A program made the position numbers and the translations under genes. A DNA stretch of 64,000 nt from Chryseobacterium camelliae (lineage in GTDB: Bacteria; Bacteroidota; Bacteroidia; Flavobacteriales; Weeksellaceae), in contig NZ_JAUTAL010000001.1 in the NCBI RefSeq assembly GCF_030818575.1, positions 558,001 through 622,000 of the forward strand, written 5' to 3'. Shown piece after piece: positions 36,371-45,402 of this stretch. Numbering within the stretch: the stretch's first letter is position 1; each line of letters begins with the position of its first letter. The notes under the pieces were generated by a model, which worked only from the letters and a program-made list of their open reading frames with translations, had not been told where the DNA came from and searched no databases.

Positions 36371-36391
36371 CGGGGGTAAATACAAACATTT

Positions 36392-37735
36392 ATGAAAGTA
36401 GGATTAAAATGGATTGTTTCGTTTTCCATCATCACCCTTGTAGCCATCGGCGGACTCTTCTGGAGCCCTATTGTAGATTTTCCGAATACCGGAGAATTTT
36501 TAAGCGAAGATAAGATTGTAGGTGCAGATGTTGCCTGGATTCTGGCTGCTGCAGGGCTGGTCCTTTTAATGACTCCCGGACTTTCTTTCTTTTACGGTGG
36601 TATGGTTGGCAGGAAGAACGTCATTTCCACTATGCTTCAGAGCTTCATTGCACTGGGAGTGATTTCCATACTGTGGGTAGTCGTTGGTTTTTCCCTTTCT
36701 TTCGGTGATTCCCTCGGATTCACTCTGAATGGCGAGCATTACGGCATTATCGGGAACCCGTTGAGTTATCCATTTTTCAGCAGGGTAGGTGTATTGCCCC
36801 ATAAAATGATGGCCTCCACGATTCCTTTTATCCTGTTTGCTTTGTTCCAGATGAAATTTGCCGTTATTACCCCGGCCTTAATTACTGGATCATTTGCAGA
36901 ACGGGTGCGTTTCATTTCCTATCTTCTTTTCATGATCCTGTTCAGTCTGTTCATCTATACACCGCTCTGCCATATGGTGTGGTATCCGGATGGGCTTCTC
37001 AATAAATATTTCGGAGTAAAAGATTTTGCAGGCGGTACCGTGGTGCATATGAGTGCAGGATTTGCCGCACTGGCAGGGGCTATGGTAGTGGGAAACAGGA
37101 AAAATCCACATCATGAGCCTTCCAATATTCCTTACGTTCTCTTAGGTACCGGGATGCTCTGGTTCGGATGGTTCGGCTTCAACGCCGGCTCTGCACTAAG
37201 TGCGAACGCTACCGCAGCCATGGCGTTCGGGACTACAACCATTGCCTCCGGCTCTGCGATGATGACGTGGATCCTCTTCGACCGGATCAACTGCAGAAAC
37301 GTTTCTGCTATGGGAGCGTGTATAGGAGCAGTGGTCGGGCTGGTTGCCATTACTCCGGCCTGCGGATTTGTTTCTATCCCGGAAAGTATATTCATCGGAT
37401 TTATCTCTTCCATTGTTTCCAATCTGATGGTCAACTGGAAAGCTTTGAAAAAAGTTGATGATACCCTGGATGTTTTTGCCTGCCATGGAGTAGGAGGGAT
37501 TATGGGTATGATCCTGACGGCTATTTTTGCACACGGAGAAAATGCAAGCCTCCTGCATGGCGGAATCGGTGTCTTTGCCCATCATATGATGGCACTGATT
37601 CTGGTTTCTGCGTTTGCCTTTTTCGGGTCGCTTTTCCTGTACAAAGTCACCAACAGAATCATCACACTCCGGGTTTCGGAAGAATCCGAAAATGACGGTC
37701 TCGATCTTTCCCAGCATGGAGAGCGGCTTTTTTGA
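36392..37735 (+). CDS. amt: Ammonium transporter Amt
   Basis: The protein has 447 residues and about 11-12 membrane helices, the first as an uncleaved or signal-like helix. Amt signatures are 'PGLSFFYGGMVGRKNVISTM', 'FAGGTVVHMSAGFAALAGAM', 'GTGMLWFGWFGFNAGSAL' and 'DVFACHGVGGIMGMILTAIF', including the twin pore His (VHMSAG and CHGVGG). It carries ammonium across the inner membrane. No GlnK (P-II) gene follows, which is unusual because amt and glnK are often paired; here an intergenic repeat and sdaA come next. Confidence 0.93.
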   Translation: MKVGLKWIVSFSIITLVAIGGLFWSPIVDFPNTGEFLSEDKIVGADVAWILAAAGLVLLMTPGLSFFYGGMVGRKNVISTMLQSFIALGVISILWVVVGFSLSFGDSLGFTLNGEHYGIIGNPLSYPFFSRVGVLPHKMMASTIPFILFALFQMKFAVITPALITGSFAERVRFISYLLFMILFSLFIYTPLCHMVWYPDGLLNKYFGVKDFAGGTVVHMSAGFAALAGAMVVGNRKNPHHEPSNIPYVLLGTGMLWFGWFGFNAGSALSANATAAMAFGTTTIASGSAMMTWILFDRINCRNVSAMGACIGAVVGLVAITPACGFVSIPESIFIGFISSIVSNLMVNWKALKKVDDTLDVFACHGVGGIMGMILTAIFAHGENASLLHGGIGVFAHHMMALILVSAFAFFGSLFLYKVTNRIITLRVSEESENDGLDLSQHGERLF

Positions 37736-37744
37736 TTGTCAATA

Positions 37745-37839
37745 GTGAATTCCTTCGGGTCAATGGTGAATGATGTTGGTCGTAGGTTGGCTTTTAGTGT
37801 AATATCGACTATTGATTGCGCAGCAAATTGACCATTGAC
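37745..37839. repeat. Intergenic palindromic repeat, copy 1
   Basis: The block opens GTGAATTCCTTCGGGTCAAT and closes GCGCAGCAAATTGACCATTG. The same ends occur at 40844-40920, and the terminal parts are inverted relative to each other (TCAATGGTGAAT against ATTGACCATT). A degraded third end lies at about 37899-37915. It appears to be a dispersed non-coding repeat. Confidence 0.7.
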
Positions 37840-37952
37840 GGATCTCACTGGTGAATTGTGCTGTTTCTAAAATTGACTTCCATAGCAAACTCACTGCACA
37901 GCAAATTGACTGGTGCAGCAAAATTCTCTATCCTCCATTTCAATTTATCATG

Positions 37953-37960
37953 TATCTTTG
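37953..37960 (+). promoter_or_regulatory. TAnnTTTG -7 element of sdaA
   Basis: TATCTTTG, 24 bases before the ATG at 37985. Confidence 0.65.
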
Positions 37961-37984
37961 CGGAAGGAATGGTGAATCACGTTT

Positions 37985-39403
37985 ATGGAATCTATATCGG
38001 TTTTTGAAATTATTAAAGTGGGCATCGGGCCTTCCAGCTCTCATACAATGGGCCCATGGAATGCAGCAGCTGCCTTTATCAGGATTATAAAGAGGGAAAG
38101 GTCAATTGATGAGGTAAAAGAAGTCTTCCTGGAATTTTTCGGTTCACTGGCTAAAACCGGGATCGGACACGGGACCGATATTGCCGGGATGCTTGGACTG
38201 AACGGAGAAGATTTTAAAACCATCGATACCTCGAAAATCGATGAAAAGGTTGAAAAAATCAAAACTACACAGGTGCTTAACCTGGGTGGGGAGAAAGAAA
38301 TTCCTTTTGTATACGGCTATCATCTTGTTTTAAATATGCAGAAATCCCTGGACTTCCACCCCAACGGAATGATTTTCAGGGCGGTTTTTGAGGACGGAAC
38401 CGAGCTGGTCCAGGATTTCTATTCCGTAGGCGGCGGATTCATTATGAGCCAGGAAAAGAAATCGATTGAAAAACACTGTATCCGCACTTTATATCCGTGC
38501 CATAAATCCTCAGACATTCAGAAATACTGCGAAAAGCTAGGCCTGGATAAAATTTCAGACCTTATTTTGATGAATGAGGAAAGCTGGAGAAGCCAGGAGG
38601 AGACGCGCCAGGAAGCGCTGTATATCTGGCAGCAGATTAAGGAATGCATCTATAAAGGAGTCAATAAAGAAGGAGTCCTTCCGGGTGGCCTGAATGTTTC
38701 CCGAAGAGCAGCGGCAATCAACCGCAAACTATTGGGAGACAAAATGTATAAAAATATCGATGAATGGTTTCAGCTGGTAGTGGATGCGGAAGAAAATTTT
38801 ACCAACATTAATAAATGGATCGCTTGTTTCGCACTTGCAGTAAATGAGGAAAATGCAAGCTTCGGAAGGATTATTACAGCCCCAACCAACGGTGCCAGCG
38901 GAGTCATTCCCGCTGTTCTGATGTATGCACAGGCATTTACACCCTTCACCAATGAAGATGATATTGTACGTTTTCTCCTGGTGGCAGGGGAGATCGGAAC
39001 CTTGTTCAAGAAGAACGCAACCATTTCCGCGGCGATGGGCGGCTGCCAGGCTGAAGTGGGAGTGTCCTCGGCAATGGCTGCTGCGGGCCTCACTGAAATC
39101 CTGGGTGGAAGTGTAGGGCAGGTGCTGATGGCTGCAGAAATTGCCATGGAGCACCATCTTGGCCTTACCTGCGATCCGATTAAAGGGCTGGTACAGATTC
39201 CATGCATCGAAAGAAACAGCATGGGCGCCATCAAAGCGATTACCGCAGCCAATATAGCGCTGGAAAGTGATCCTGCCAAAGCCAGGGTAACGCTTGATGA
39301 GGTGATTCAGACGATGTGGGAAACCGCACAGGCGATGAGCGACCGTTTCAAGGAAACCTCCGAAGGCGGGCTGGCTATCGCAGTGAATGTCCCTGAATGT
39401 TAA
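37985..39403 (+). CDS. sdaA: L-serine dehydratase (Fe-S, single chain)
   Basis: The protein has 472 residues in the order beta domain then alpha domain. 'IGPSSSHTMGPWNAA' is the substrate-binding SSSHT motif. The [4Fe-4S] ligands are Cys354 (MGGCQAEVG), Cys396 (LTCDPI) and Cys407 (IPCIER); the 42- and 11-residue spacings match characterised type II enzymes. It deaminates L-serine to pyruvate and ammonia. The Fe-S cluster makes it oxygen-sensitive. The gene is next to amt, perhaps by chance. Confidence 0.95.
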   Translation: MESISVFEIIKVGIGPSSSHTMGPWNAAAAFIRIIKRERSIDEVKEVFLEFFGSLAKTGIGHGTDIAGMLGLNGEDFKTIDTSKIDEKVEKIKTTQVLNLGGEKEIPFVYGYHLVLNMQKSLDFHPNGMIFRAVFEDGTELVQDFYSVGGGFIMSQEKKSIEKHCIRTLYPCHKSSDIQKYCEKLGLDKISDLILMNEESWRSQEETRQEALYIWQQIKECIYKGVNKEGVLPGGLNVSRRAAAINRKLLGDKMYKNIDEWFQLVVDAEENFTNINKWIACFALAVNEENASFGRIITAPTNGASGVIPAVLMYAQAFTPFTNEDDIVRFLLVAGEIGTLFKKNATISAAMGGCQAEVGVSSAMAAAGLTEILGGSVGQVLMAAEIAMEHHLGLTCDPIKGLVQIPCIERNSMGAIKAITAANIALESDPAKARVTLDEVIQTMWETAQAMSDRFKETSEGGLAIAVNVPEC

Positions 39404-39417
39404 TCTGGTTCCGTGAC

Positions 39418-39804
39418 CTAGCTTCTGTCTGTGATCCTGATGATTTTCCCGTCTGAAAACACGAACTCAGATTCGCCTTTAAGAATGATTGCAGATCCTT
39501 TTTTCATTCCATTAGGCAGATCTATTGCCGGTACAGCTTCATAGCTTATAGAAATGGTTATGCTCTCATCAGAAAATGCCCAGCTGTCAACAGTCTGATG
39601 GCGGGAAGAGAAATACCTAGCAGCTGCCTCAGCCTGAGTTTTGAAAGCTTCTATTCCTTCTGTTTTCAATCCTGTCTTTCCTCCTGAAATGTTTTCAAAA
39701 ACGACATTTTCATGAAGACAGGCGGTCATGCCTTCGGTATCGAAATTATTATACGCTTCAATATAGCTGCTGATCATGTCAGCCTGGTCTTTTTGTGTCA
39801 TCAT
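39418..39804 (-). CDS. NTF2-like / SnoaL-like protein
   Basis: The protein has 128 residues starting 'MMTQKDQADMISSYIEAYNN', then 'DTEGMTACLHENVVFENISG' and beta strands ending 'EFVFSDGKIIRITDRS', the cone-shaped NTF2 fold. It is annotated in such genomes as a nuclear transport factor 2 family protein without known role. It lies 27 bases downstream of tyrA and is probably read from the same transcript, so it would share the aromatic amino acid control. Confidence 0.75.
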   Translation of the reverse strand: MMTQKDQADMISSYIEAYNNFDTEGMTACLHENVVFENISGGKTGLKTEGIEAFKTQAEAAARYFSSRHQTVDSWAFSDESITISISYEAVPAIDLPNGMKKGSAIILKGESEFVFSDGKIIRITDRS

Positions 39805-39831
39805 AGTGCTTTCAGTGTTATAGGTTGATCA

Positions 39832-40677
39832 TTATTTATCCAGAATCCCACGGATTTTATTGGCGTTGGAGATCAACTCTTCAAGATAGTCATAATTTTC
39901 TTTTTCAAGAGCAGATTTGAATTTCCTCAGCTGGCTGATATGCTCATTGAGCACATCCAGGACGTTATCCCTGTTCTGCTTAAAAATAGGGACCCACATT
40001 TCCGGATGTGACTTGGCCAGACGTACTGTGCTGGAAAAACCGGAACTCGCCAGCTGGAAGATGGTTTCTTCTTCCCGTTCTTTTTCCAGTACGGTATTGG
40101 CCAGTGCATAGGAAGTGATATGCGAGATATGAGAGATGTAAGCCGTATGGATATCATGGTCCTCCGCATTCATATATACAGGGTGCATTTCCAGGGCACT
40201 GATGACGGTTTCCGCTTTCTGTAAGGCATCCGGAGCGGATAATTCCTTATTGCATATGACTCCAGCTTTTCCGGCAAAACTTTCTGCAACTGCGGATCCG
40301 GGTCCGCTGTTCTCCGTTCCCCACATGGGGTGGAATGCAACATACCGTGCACGCTTCGGGTGATTGTGTACGGATTGCACAATGCCGGCTTTGGTAGAGC
40401 CTGCATCCATTACTGTTTGTTGATCAGAAACTAGATCCAGCACATTCGGCAGAAGCTTACGGGCTGCATCTACAGGAATGGCTACGATAACCAGATCCGA
40501 ATTTTTTATGCCTTCTTCCAGGTCTGCTGTACCGTCTATGATACCAAGCTCTACAGCTTGCTGCAGATGCTGTTTGTTCTGATCAATACCCAGAACTCTC
40601 TGGGCAATCCCTTTCTTTTTAAGTTTTAATGCGATGGAGCCACCGATTAATCCTACTCCGATAATACTTATTTTCAT
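39832..40677 (-). CDS. tyrA: Prephenate dehydrogenase
   Basis: The protein has 281 residues. Rossmann motif GVGLIGGS at 7-14, 'GIDQNKQHLQQAVELGIIDG', 'VIVAIPVDA', 'DAGSTKAGIV' and 'FHPMWGTENSGP' (His116) identify TyrA. It converts prephenate to 4-hydroxyphenylpyruvate with NAD+, the committed step to tyrosine. No chorismate mutase or ACT domain is fused. A terminator and an 18-codon leader with three consecutive Tyr codons lie directly upstream, so expression seems to be controlled by attenuation on tyrosine (and phenylalanine) supply. Confidence 0.93.
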   Translation of the reverse strand: MKISIIGVGLIGGSIALKLKKKGIAQRVLGIDQNKQHLQQAVELGIIDGTADLEEGIKNSDLVIVAIPVDAARKLLPNVLDLVSDQQTVMDAGSTKAGIVQSVHNHPKRARYVAFHPMWGTENSGPGSAVAESFAGKAGVICNKELSAPDALQKAETVISALEMHPVYMNAEDHDIHTAYISHISHITSYALANTVLEKEREEETIFQLASSGFSSTVRLAKSHPEMWVPIFKQNRDNVLDVLNEHISQLRKFKSALEKENYDYLEELISNANKIRGILDK

Positions 40678-40680
40678 CCT

Positions 40681-40717
40681 GATTAAAAAAATAAAAAACC
40701 CCGTCCGGGACGAGGTT
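40681..40717 (-). terminator. Attenuator terminator before tyrA
   Basis: Minus-strand arms AACCTCGTC and GACGGGGTT form 9 bp with one wobble pair and a 3-base loop (40697-40717), followed by a T-rich tract (40681-40696). It lies only four bases upstream of the tyrA start, between the leader peptide and the gene, as in amino acid operon attenuators. Confidence 0.8.
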
Positions 40718-40740
40718 CTGAGTTATGCATATAGAAATCC

Positions 40741-40797
40741 TTATCCCTTTTTCAGGCTAAAAATTCCGTAATAATATGTTCCGTTGTTGATCAACAT
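40741..40797 (-). CDS. Tyr-rich leader peptide of tyrA
   Basis: An 18-codon frame reading MLINNGTYYYGIFSLKKG starts at ATG 40795-40797 and stops at TAA 40741-40743. Three consecutive Tyr codons and one Phe codon two residues later fit a leader that senses charged tRNA-Tyr and tRNA-Phe. TATCTTCG, one mismatch from the -7 consensus, lies just upstream. The leader stop is 24 bases before the terminator. The antiterminator pairing is not resolved by eye. Confidence 0.7.
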   Translation of the reverse strand: MLINNGTYYYGIFSLKKG

Positions 40798-40843
40798 AGA
40801 GCGAAGATAGGTAATTTTTTTTAATTGGAAGGAAAAGTAAATT

Positions 40844-40920
40844 GTGAATTCCTTCGGGTCAATAGTGAATGGTGGATGCCAATAATTGACTTGCGCAGCA
40901 AATTGACCATTCACCATTGA
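40844..40920. repeat. Intergenic palindromic repeat, copy 2
   Basis: It shares both ends with copy 1 at 37745-37839 and is more symmetrical: TCAATAGTGAATGG against the reverse complement of CCATTCACCATTGA. It ends four bases before the stop codon of the antiporter gene. Confidence 0.7.
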
Positions 40921-40923
40921 TCC

Positions 40924-43212
40924 TTATGGATTTGAGATAATTAACGTTGAAGGAATATCAGACAGCCAGAGGCTCTTGGTTTCAATCAGGCTTTTCCAGC
41001 TTTTGCTGCTGACCAGCATAAGGTCCTGGGACTGAAGGAATTCTTTCTCAATTTTTTTCTCGTTATAAAGGGTGATGTGGTTCGGGGCTACCTGTTCAAT
41101 GCTCCGGATAAGCTCCTTTACTTCAATATTATTTCTAATCTGTCCGGTAACGTCCAGGATGATGATCTGTGAGTTGTTATTGTTGATCAGTCTTTTGGCA
41201 TATTCCAGCAGGTAGAAATCACTCAGATTGAACATCGGGATGAAAACCCTGTCCGAAGAGCTGAAGTTCCTTTCTACCAGTACGCCTACAGGGATATTGG
41301 TTTTGTCGAGGATCTGCAGGGTAAAATCATCGAAAGGAGAAGGATTGAAAATATTTCCCTTTCCTTTTACCGTATTGAGGAGCTTTTCAGGATTGATGAT
41401 TTTGGTAGTAAAGCCCAACAGCCTGCCGAGCAGGCTTCCTTCGTACATGGATTTTCCCAGCATGATCAGGAGCAGGTCATAATTTCCTTTATTGGAGATT
41501 CCTGTAAGGTCGCTTTCCATATCGGTAGAAGCTTTGAACAGGGTGGTGATCTCAACATTCAGGTCCTGCGAGGTCTCTACTACAGATTTAAACTGTTCTT
41601 TCTCAAACTCATCAATTTCAAAAGCATGCAGTTCGTCAACCGGAGCAATATTCATTGCAGTGATGCTTTTATTCCCGTTCATTTTTCGGGTAAAATTATC
41701 TGCGAGTTTTAATAACGTACTTCCGGATTTTGCGGTTTCAAACGACAGCAGAACCCTGTATTTGGTATTATCGTCCGCATGGTCCTCTTCTTCGGTCATA
41801 GAAGTTTTTCCTTTAAACAGATAATTGATCAGGTCCAGGCATGGTCCGGTCATAAATGTAGTAAACAGGGCCATAATTACCAGCATAGCGAAGAGTTCCG
41901 GGCCTAAAACGCCTAGGTCATATCCGATATTGAGGACAATAAGTTCTGTCAGTCCTCTCGTATTCATCAGTGCTCCGATGGTGAGGCTGTCTTTCCAGCT
42001 GAGTTTAAGGAACTTTGCCGTAAGTGCGCTTCCTACAAATTTACCGGTTACGGCTGTCAGGATAATGAAACCACCTATTTTCCACAGGTGAGGGTCATTC
42101 AGCAGTCCGATCTGGGTTCTTAATCCGGTAAATACAAAGAATAACGGAAGCAAAAGGACCAATGCAACATCCTCTACTTTTTCTATGAAGAGATTCCTGA
42201 ATTTCACGTTTTCCGGCATGATAGCTCCGGCCATGAAAGCTCCGAACAATGCATGGATACCAATGACTTCGGTTGCATAAGAAGAGATGATCAGGATCAG
42301 AAAAAATACGGCCACCAGAGCCTTGCTGATAAAACCTTTTCCTTTCTGGGTTTCTACAATCCTTTGAAGAAAAGGCCTTACAGCTTTGATCATAATGAAA
42401 ACATACAGGATAGCCATTACTATAACGAATACTGACCCTGAGAAAGATCCGGCTTTTACAATGGCAATAACCGCAGCCAAAATGCACCATGCCGTAATAT
42501 CATCCGCCGCCGCACAGGTAATTACTACAGTTCCTATTTTTGTTTTATGAAGGTTCCGTTCCTGGACAATCCTTGCCAGCACTGGAAATGCTGTAATGCT
42601 CATCGCAATGGCAATAAAGAGCGCGAAGGAGCTGAAGCGGATCCCGTCCGGAGCAAATTCCTTGTAGATGAAATACGAAAGCCCGACGCCCAGAGCAAAA
42701 GGAATGATGATACTCGCATGGCTGATCACTACGGCGTCATGAGCTTTTTTTCTCAGCACGCCAAGATCCAGTTCCATCCCTACGATATACATGAAGAGTA
42801 TTAGCCCGATCTGGCTTAGAAACTGAAGATTTGGTAAAGATTCTTTCGGGAAAATAAACGCGGACAATTCAGGAAAATAAAGCCCGAAAAGGGATGGCCC
42901 CAGTACAATCCCTGCAATCATCTCCCCGATAACGGAAGGCTGCTTCAGTTTCACACAGATCCAGCCGAAAAGTTTTGCAACAAGAATGATGGTGACGATC
43001 TGAGCCAGCAGGAGGGCCAGAGGATGATGCAGGTTTGTTAAGAAAGAATCGGTGAAATTCTCCCACATCGTGGAGCCCGCAGTTTTGGGAACAGCAATAT
43101 TTTCACCGATCTCCAAGGTTTTCCCTTCTATGAAAAACCAATACATCAGGCATGAAAAAAATACAATGGTGCTGATGTAGAAGATAACGTTCTTATATTT
43201 TCCAAGGCTCAT
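40924..43212 (-). CDS. CPA2-family cation:proton antiporter
   Basis: The protein has 762 residues. The membrane part (about 1-470) has an N-terminal anchor helix, then 12-13 helices with 'LKQPSVIGEMIAGIVLGPSL', 'ILFMYIVGMELDL' and 'CAAADDITAWCILAAVIAIV', the Asp-Asp site of the electrogenic Na+/H+ or K+/H+ antiporters (KefB/GerN-like). The 290-residue cytosolic tail has two USP-like halves, as in eukaryotic CHX and many Bacteroidota homologues. It controls pH and cation balance. Ion specificity is not readable. Single gene. Confidence 0.88.
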   Translation of the reverse strand: MSLGKYKNVIFYISTIVFFSCLMYWFFIEGKTLEIGENIAVPKTAGSTMWENFTDSFLTNLHHPLALLLAQIVTIILVAKLFGWICVKLKQPSVIGEMIAGIVLGPSLFGLYFPELSAFIFPKESLPNLQFLSQIGLILFMYIVGMELDLGVLRKKAHDAVVISHASIIIPFALGVGLSYFIYKEFAPDGIRFSSFALFIAIAMSITAFPVLARIVQERNLHKTKIGTVVITCAAADDITAWCILAAVIAIVKAGSFSGSVFVIVMAILYVFIMIKAVRPFLQRIVETQKGKGFISKALVAVFFLILIISSYATEVIGIHALFGAFMAGAIMPENVKFRNLFIEKVEDVALVLLLPLFFVFTGLRTQIGLLNDPHLWKIGGFIILTAVTGKFVGSALTAKFLKLSWKDSLTIGALMNTRGLTELIVLNIGYDLGVLGPELFAMLVIMALFTTFMTGPCLDLINYLFKGKTSMTEEEDHADDNTKYRVLLSFETAKSGSTLLKLADNFTRKMNGNKSITAMNIAPVDELHAFEIDEFEKEQFKSVVETSQDLNVEITTLFKASTDMESDLTGISNKGNYDLLLIMLGKSMYEGSLLGRLLGFTTKIINPEKLLNTVKGKGNIFNPSPFDDFTLQILDKTNIPVGVLVERNFSSSDRVFIPMFNLSDFYLLEYAKRLINNNNSQIIILDVTGQIRNNIEVKELIRSIEQVAPNHITLYNEKKIEKEFLQSQDLMLVSSKSWKSLIETKSLWLSDIPSTLIISNP

Positions 43213-43521
43213 AATCCTTATTTTTTAAAGTGTAAATTTCTAAAGAATATTAAGATGATCACCATTGGATTTTTCAAAATGTAATTAATGCCGTAAATTA
43301 TGTAATGAAACGGCCTGAAAGAACAGCCTGTTCCCATATTCATTTTCTGTTCGTAATGATGTTTGGGTATTGTCAGGATCCGGACGTTTATTTTTATTGC
43401 AGACCTTATTTAATCTTTAGGAAAAATGCAGTGAGAATATTTTATAGAAATTGCCTTTATGATGCAGATCTTTTAAGGATCAAACCAATACTTGTACGAA
43501 GAAATGATGCTGATAAAAGTT
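43213..43521. other. 309-base spacer with no recognised gene
   Basis: This spacer lies between the antiporter start and the stop of the response regulator. Short open frames here have no family resemblance. The antiporter promoter must lie here, but no exact TAnnTTTG element was found on the minus strand. Confidence 0.4.
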
Positions 43522-44232
43522 CTACTTTCCAAACATTTCCAGCAGTGTATTTTTATAGGTTTCCCCAATCTGTAATTTCAGAAAATGGCCGTTATCGGCG
43601 GGAATATTGGTAATGATTTCATTCGTGGAAAATACTTTCACAGCAGAACCGGCAATGATTTCTTTTTTGTTGACCTGTGCGAAATCTTTTGGAGGCAGGA
43701 TGTCGAGAAGATTTTTAAAACTCAGATTTTTAAGGACGATAACCGTTCCGTCATGGAGGGTGATATCTTTATCACGGCTGTCGATTTCGGAGGTTTTGAT
43801 GTAGGCAATCTGGTCTGTGAAGATGATGGTTTTCCCGATATTGGTGTTCCATTCGATAAAATCCTTTTTCTGGGACTGGCTGATGATCTCCCTTGCTTTG
43901 TCGAAGGCCTGGATTAGCCGTTCTTTTTTGATCGGTTTCCGCACATAATCTACCACATTCAGGTCAAAAGCTTCTGCGGCGTATTCTTTATAAGCCGTGG
44001 TAAAGATGATTTTCATGGAGCCTGAAATCAGTTCTGCTACCTTAAGGCCGTTCATGCCCGGCATTTCGATATCCAGGATGCAGACATTGCAGCCCAGGGT
44101 ATCCACCTCATTCAGGAATGCTTTCGGATCATTGAAAGCTTTTATTACTTCTACATCTTCAATCTGCTCACAAAGAAGCTTGAGATAGCTAATAGCCAGC
44201 AATTCATCGTCAAGAATAGCGCATTTGATCAT
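43522..44232 (-). CDS. LytTR-type response regulator
   Basis: The protein has 236 residues. The receiver domain (1-120) has 'CAILDDE', the phosphoacceptor Asp54 in 'CILDIEMPGMNG', and 'YVRKPI' with the conserved Lys. The LytTR DNA-binding domain (about 135-230) has 'AYIKTSEIDSRDKDITLHDG' and 'FAQVNKKEIIAG'. Its start overlaps the end of the kinase gene by 23 bases, so the pair is translated from one mRNA. Regulated genes are unknown, though Bacteroidota pairs of this kind often act on themselves or on carbon and peptide uptake. Confidence 0.9.
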   Translation of the reverse strand: MIKCAILDDELLAISYLKLLCEQIEDVEVIKAFNDPKAFLNEVDTLGCNVCILDIEMPGMNGLKVAELISGSMKIIFTTAYKEYAAEAFDLNVVDYVRKPIKKERLIQAFDKAREIISQSQKKDFIEWNTNIGKTIIFTDQIAYIKTSEIDSRDKDITLHDGTVIVLKNLSFKNLLDILPPKDFAQVNKKEIIAGSAVKVFSTNEIITNIPADNGHFLKLQIGETYKNTLLEMFGK

Positions 44233-44980
44233 AGAATTCTCCTAAGTTTATGATTAGTTCAGCATTGAAAATGCCGTTTTTCGAGCTGCGGTTGAGATGG
44301 TAATGATTGCCGTAAATCATTTTAAGCCTCTGGTCCAGGGACTGGCTTCCGAAACCGCTCTTTTCTTTTTCCAACGTTTTTTTTTCCGAAGCTTTATTGC
44401 TTACCTTCATGCCGAAAACCCTGTTTTCAAGTTCGATCTGAATTGAAATAAAGCAGTCCTGCGCCAAAAAATCGGTATGCTTGAAAGCATTTTCAATAAG
44501 ATCTACGGAAATCAGCGGGGCAAAAACCTTTTCCTCGTACATCACATCAGATTTATTAACGTTGAACTTGATCCTGAAGTCAAACAGCGGATTGATCTTG
44601 ATCTTATTGATCTCAATGAGGCTTAAGGCAAAGTTAAGTTCTTCTTTTGGGCTGACAAACCGGGTATTGCTTTCGTACAGAATATAGTCCAGGACATTGG
44701 CAAGCTTATCCAGCGACATATACGTCTGGTAGGCATGCGACTGGACGGAATTAAGGATATTTTTGAATAAATGGGGATTGAGCTTGGTCCCAATGTGCTC
44801 CAACTGTACTTCATTCAGGCGCTGCTGAACAATTTTATTGGTCTCCGCCAGTTTTTTATTGAGTTTTTTATACCTTCTGTTCCACGCAAAAAGGTAAATG
44901 CTTACCGAGACAAAAAGGAAAATGGCAAAAACCCCGATGAATATCAGGTAATCCTGGATCATATAGTAATTGCCGTCCAT
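44210..44980 (-). CDS. LytS/YehU-type sensor histidine kinase
   Basis: The protein has 256 residues from ATG at 44978-44980; a TTG three codons upstream is an alternative. A single membrane segment (about 11-33) is followed by a coiled-coil linker and the His_kinase domain with His70 in 'LNPHLFKNILNSVQSH'. The ATPase part has 'VDLIENAFKHTDFL' (N-box), 'GSQSLDQRLKMIYG' and 'AELIINL'. There is no extracytoplasmic sensor domain, so sensing is by the membrane segment or by a partner. The 3' end overlaps the response regulator by 23 bases. Confidence 0.88.
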   Translation of the reverse strand: MDGNYYMIQDYLIFIGVFAIFLFVSVSIYLFAWNRRYKKLNKKLAETNKIVQQRLNEVQLEHIGTKLNPHLFKNILNSVQSHAYQTYMSLDKLANVLDYILYESNTRFVSPKEELNFALSLIEINKIKINPLFDFRIKFNVNKSDVMYEEKVFAPLISVDLIENAFKHTDFLAQDCFISIQIELENRVFGMKVSNKASEKKTLEKEKSGFGSQSLDQRLKMIYGNHYHLNRSSKNGIFNAELIINLGEFYDQMRYS

Positions 44981-45030
44981 AAAACACAAATAAGGGTATT
45001 ATCGGTAAGTAGCGTAAATTTTTATTCAGC

Positions 45031-45402
45031 CTATCTGATTTTTTTCAGGGATTTCATTGTCGCAGTTTCCGCACATTTATCGAAAGTAATTTCATATACC
45101 GGACTTTTCTCAGGGTAGGAGAGCAGATAATCCGGGCATGGCTTATTCTGGGCATGGCTTCTGTCAAAATCAACCTTTCCTCCCGTAATAATGCTGTCTT
45201 TAAGGAATTTTTCAGTCACTCCGTAGCTCTTCATTTCTTCTGAAAATGCATCGGAATACCGGAATTCCTTGGAAAGCGTTTCTGCAATAACGCGGCTGTT
45301 AGGAAGGTAGCCGCTGCAGCTTGCCCCCTTCTTATTTAAAATAAACAGTACAATAAGGCATCCCGGGACCAGGCCGATGGCATAGAATTTCAGTTTTTTC
45401 AT
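45031..45402 (-). CDS. Small exported or membrane-anchored protein of unknown function
   Basis: The protein has 123 residues. An N-terminal hydrophobic segment (about 5-22, YAIGLVPGCLIVLFI) is followed by a mature part with cysteines at 'GASCSGY', 'KPCPDYL' and 'FDKCAETATM'. The end 'YEITFDKCAETATMKSLKKI' resembles a small flavobacterial family that I cannot name with confidence. It begins at the stop codon of ald (one-base overlap), so it is part of the ald transcript. Confidence 0.65.
   Translation of the reverse strand: MKKLKFYAIGLVPGCLIVLFILNKKGASCSGYLPNSRVIAETLSKEFRYSDAFSEEMKSYGVTEKFLKDSIITGGKVDFDRSHAQNKPCPDYLLSYPEKSPVYEITFDKCAETATMKSLKKIR

Noticed and set aside
37815..37822. TTGCGCAG in the intergenic repeats resembles the RNA-repair operator
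   Set aside because: Only an 8-base match without the inverted arm or the TCTTTT spacer; it belongs to the repeat family.
40787..40796. GTTGATCAAC palindrome in the tyrA leader coding region
   Set aside because: It is fully explained by codons of the leader peptide and shows no second copy.
43305..43613. 102-codon frame upstream of the LytTR gene
   Set aside because: It lies across a spacer and the end of a real gene in the opposite strand, with no family signature.
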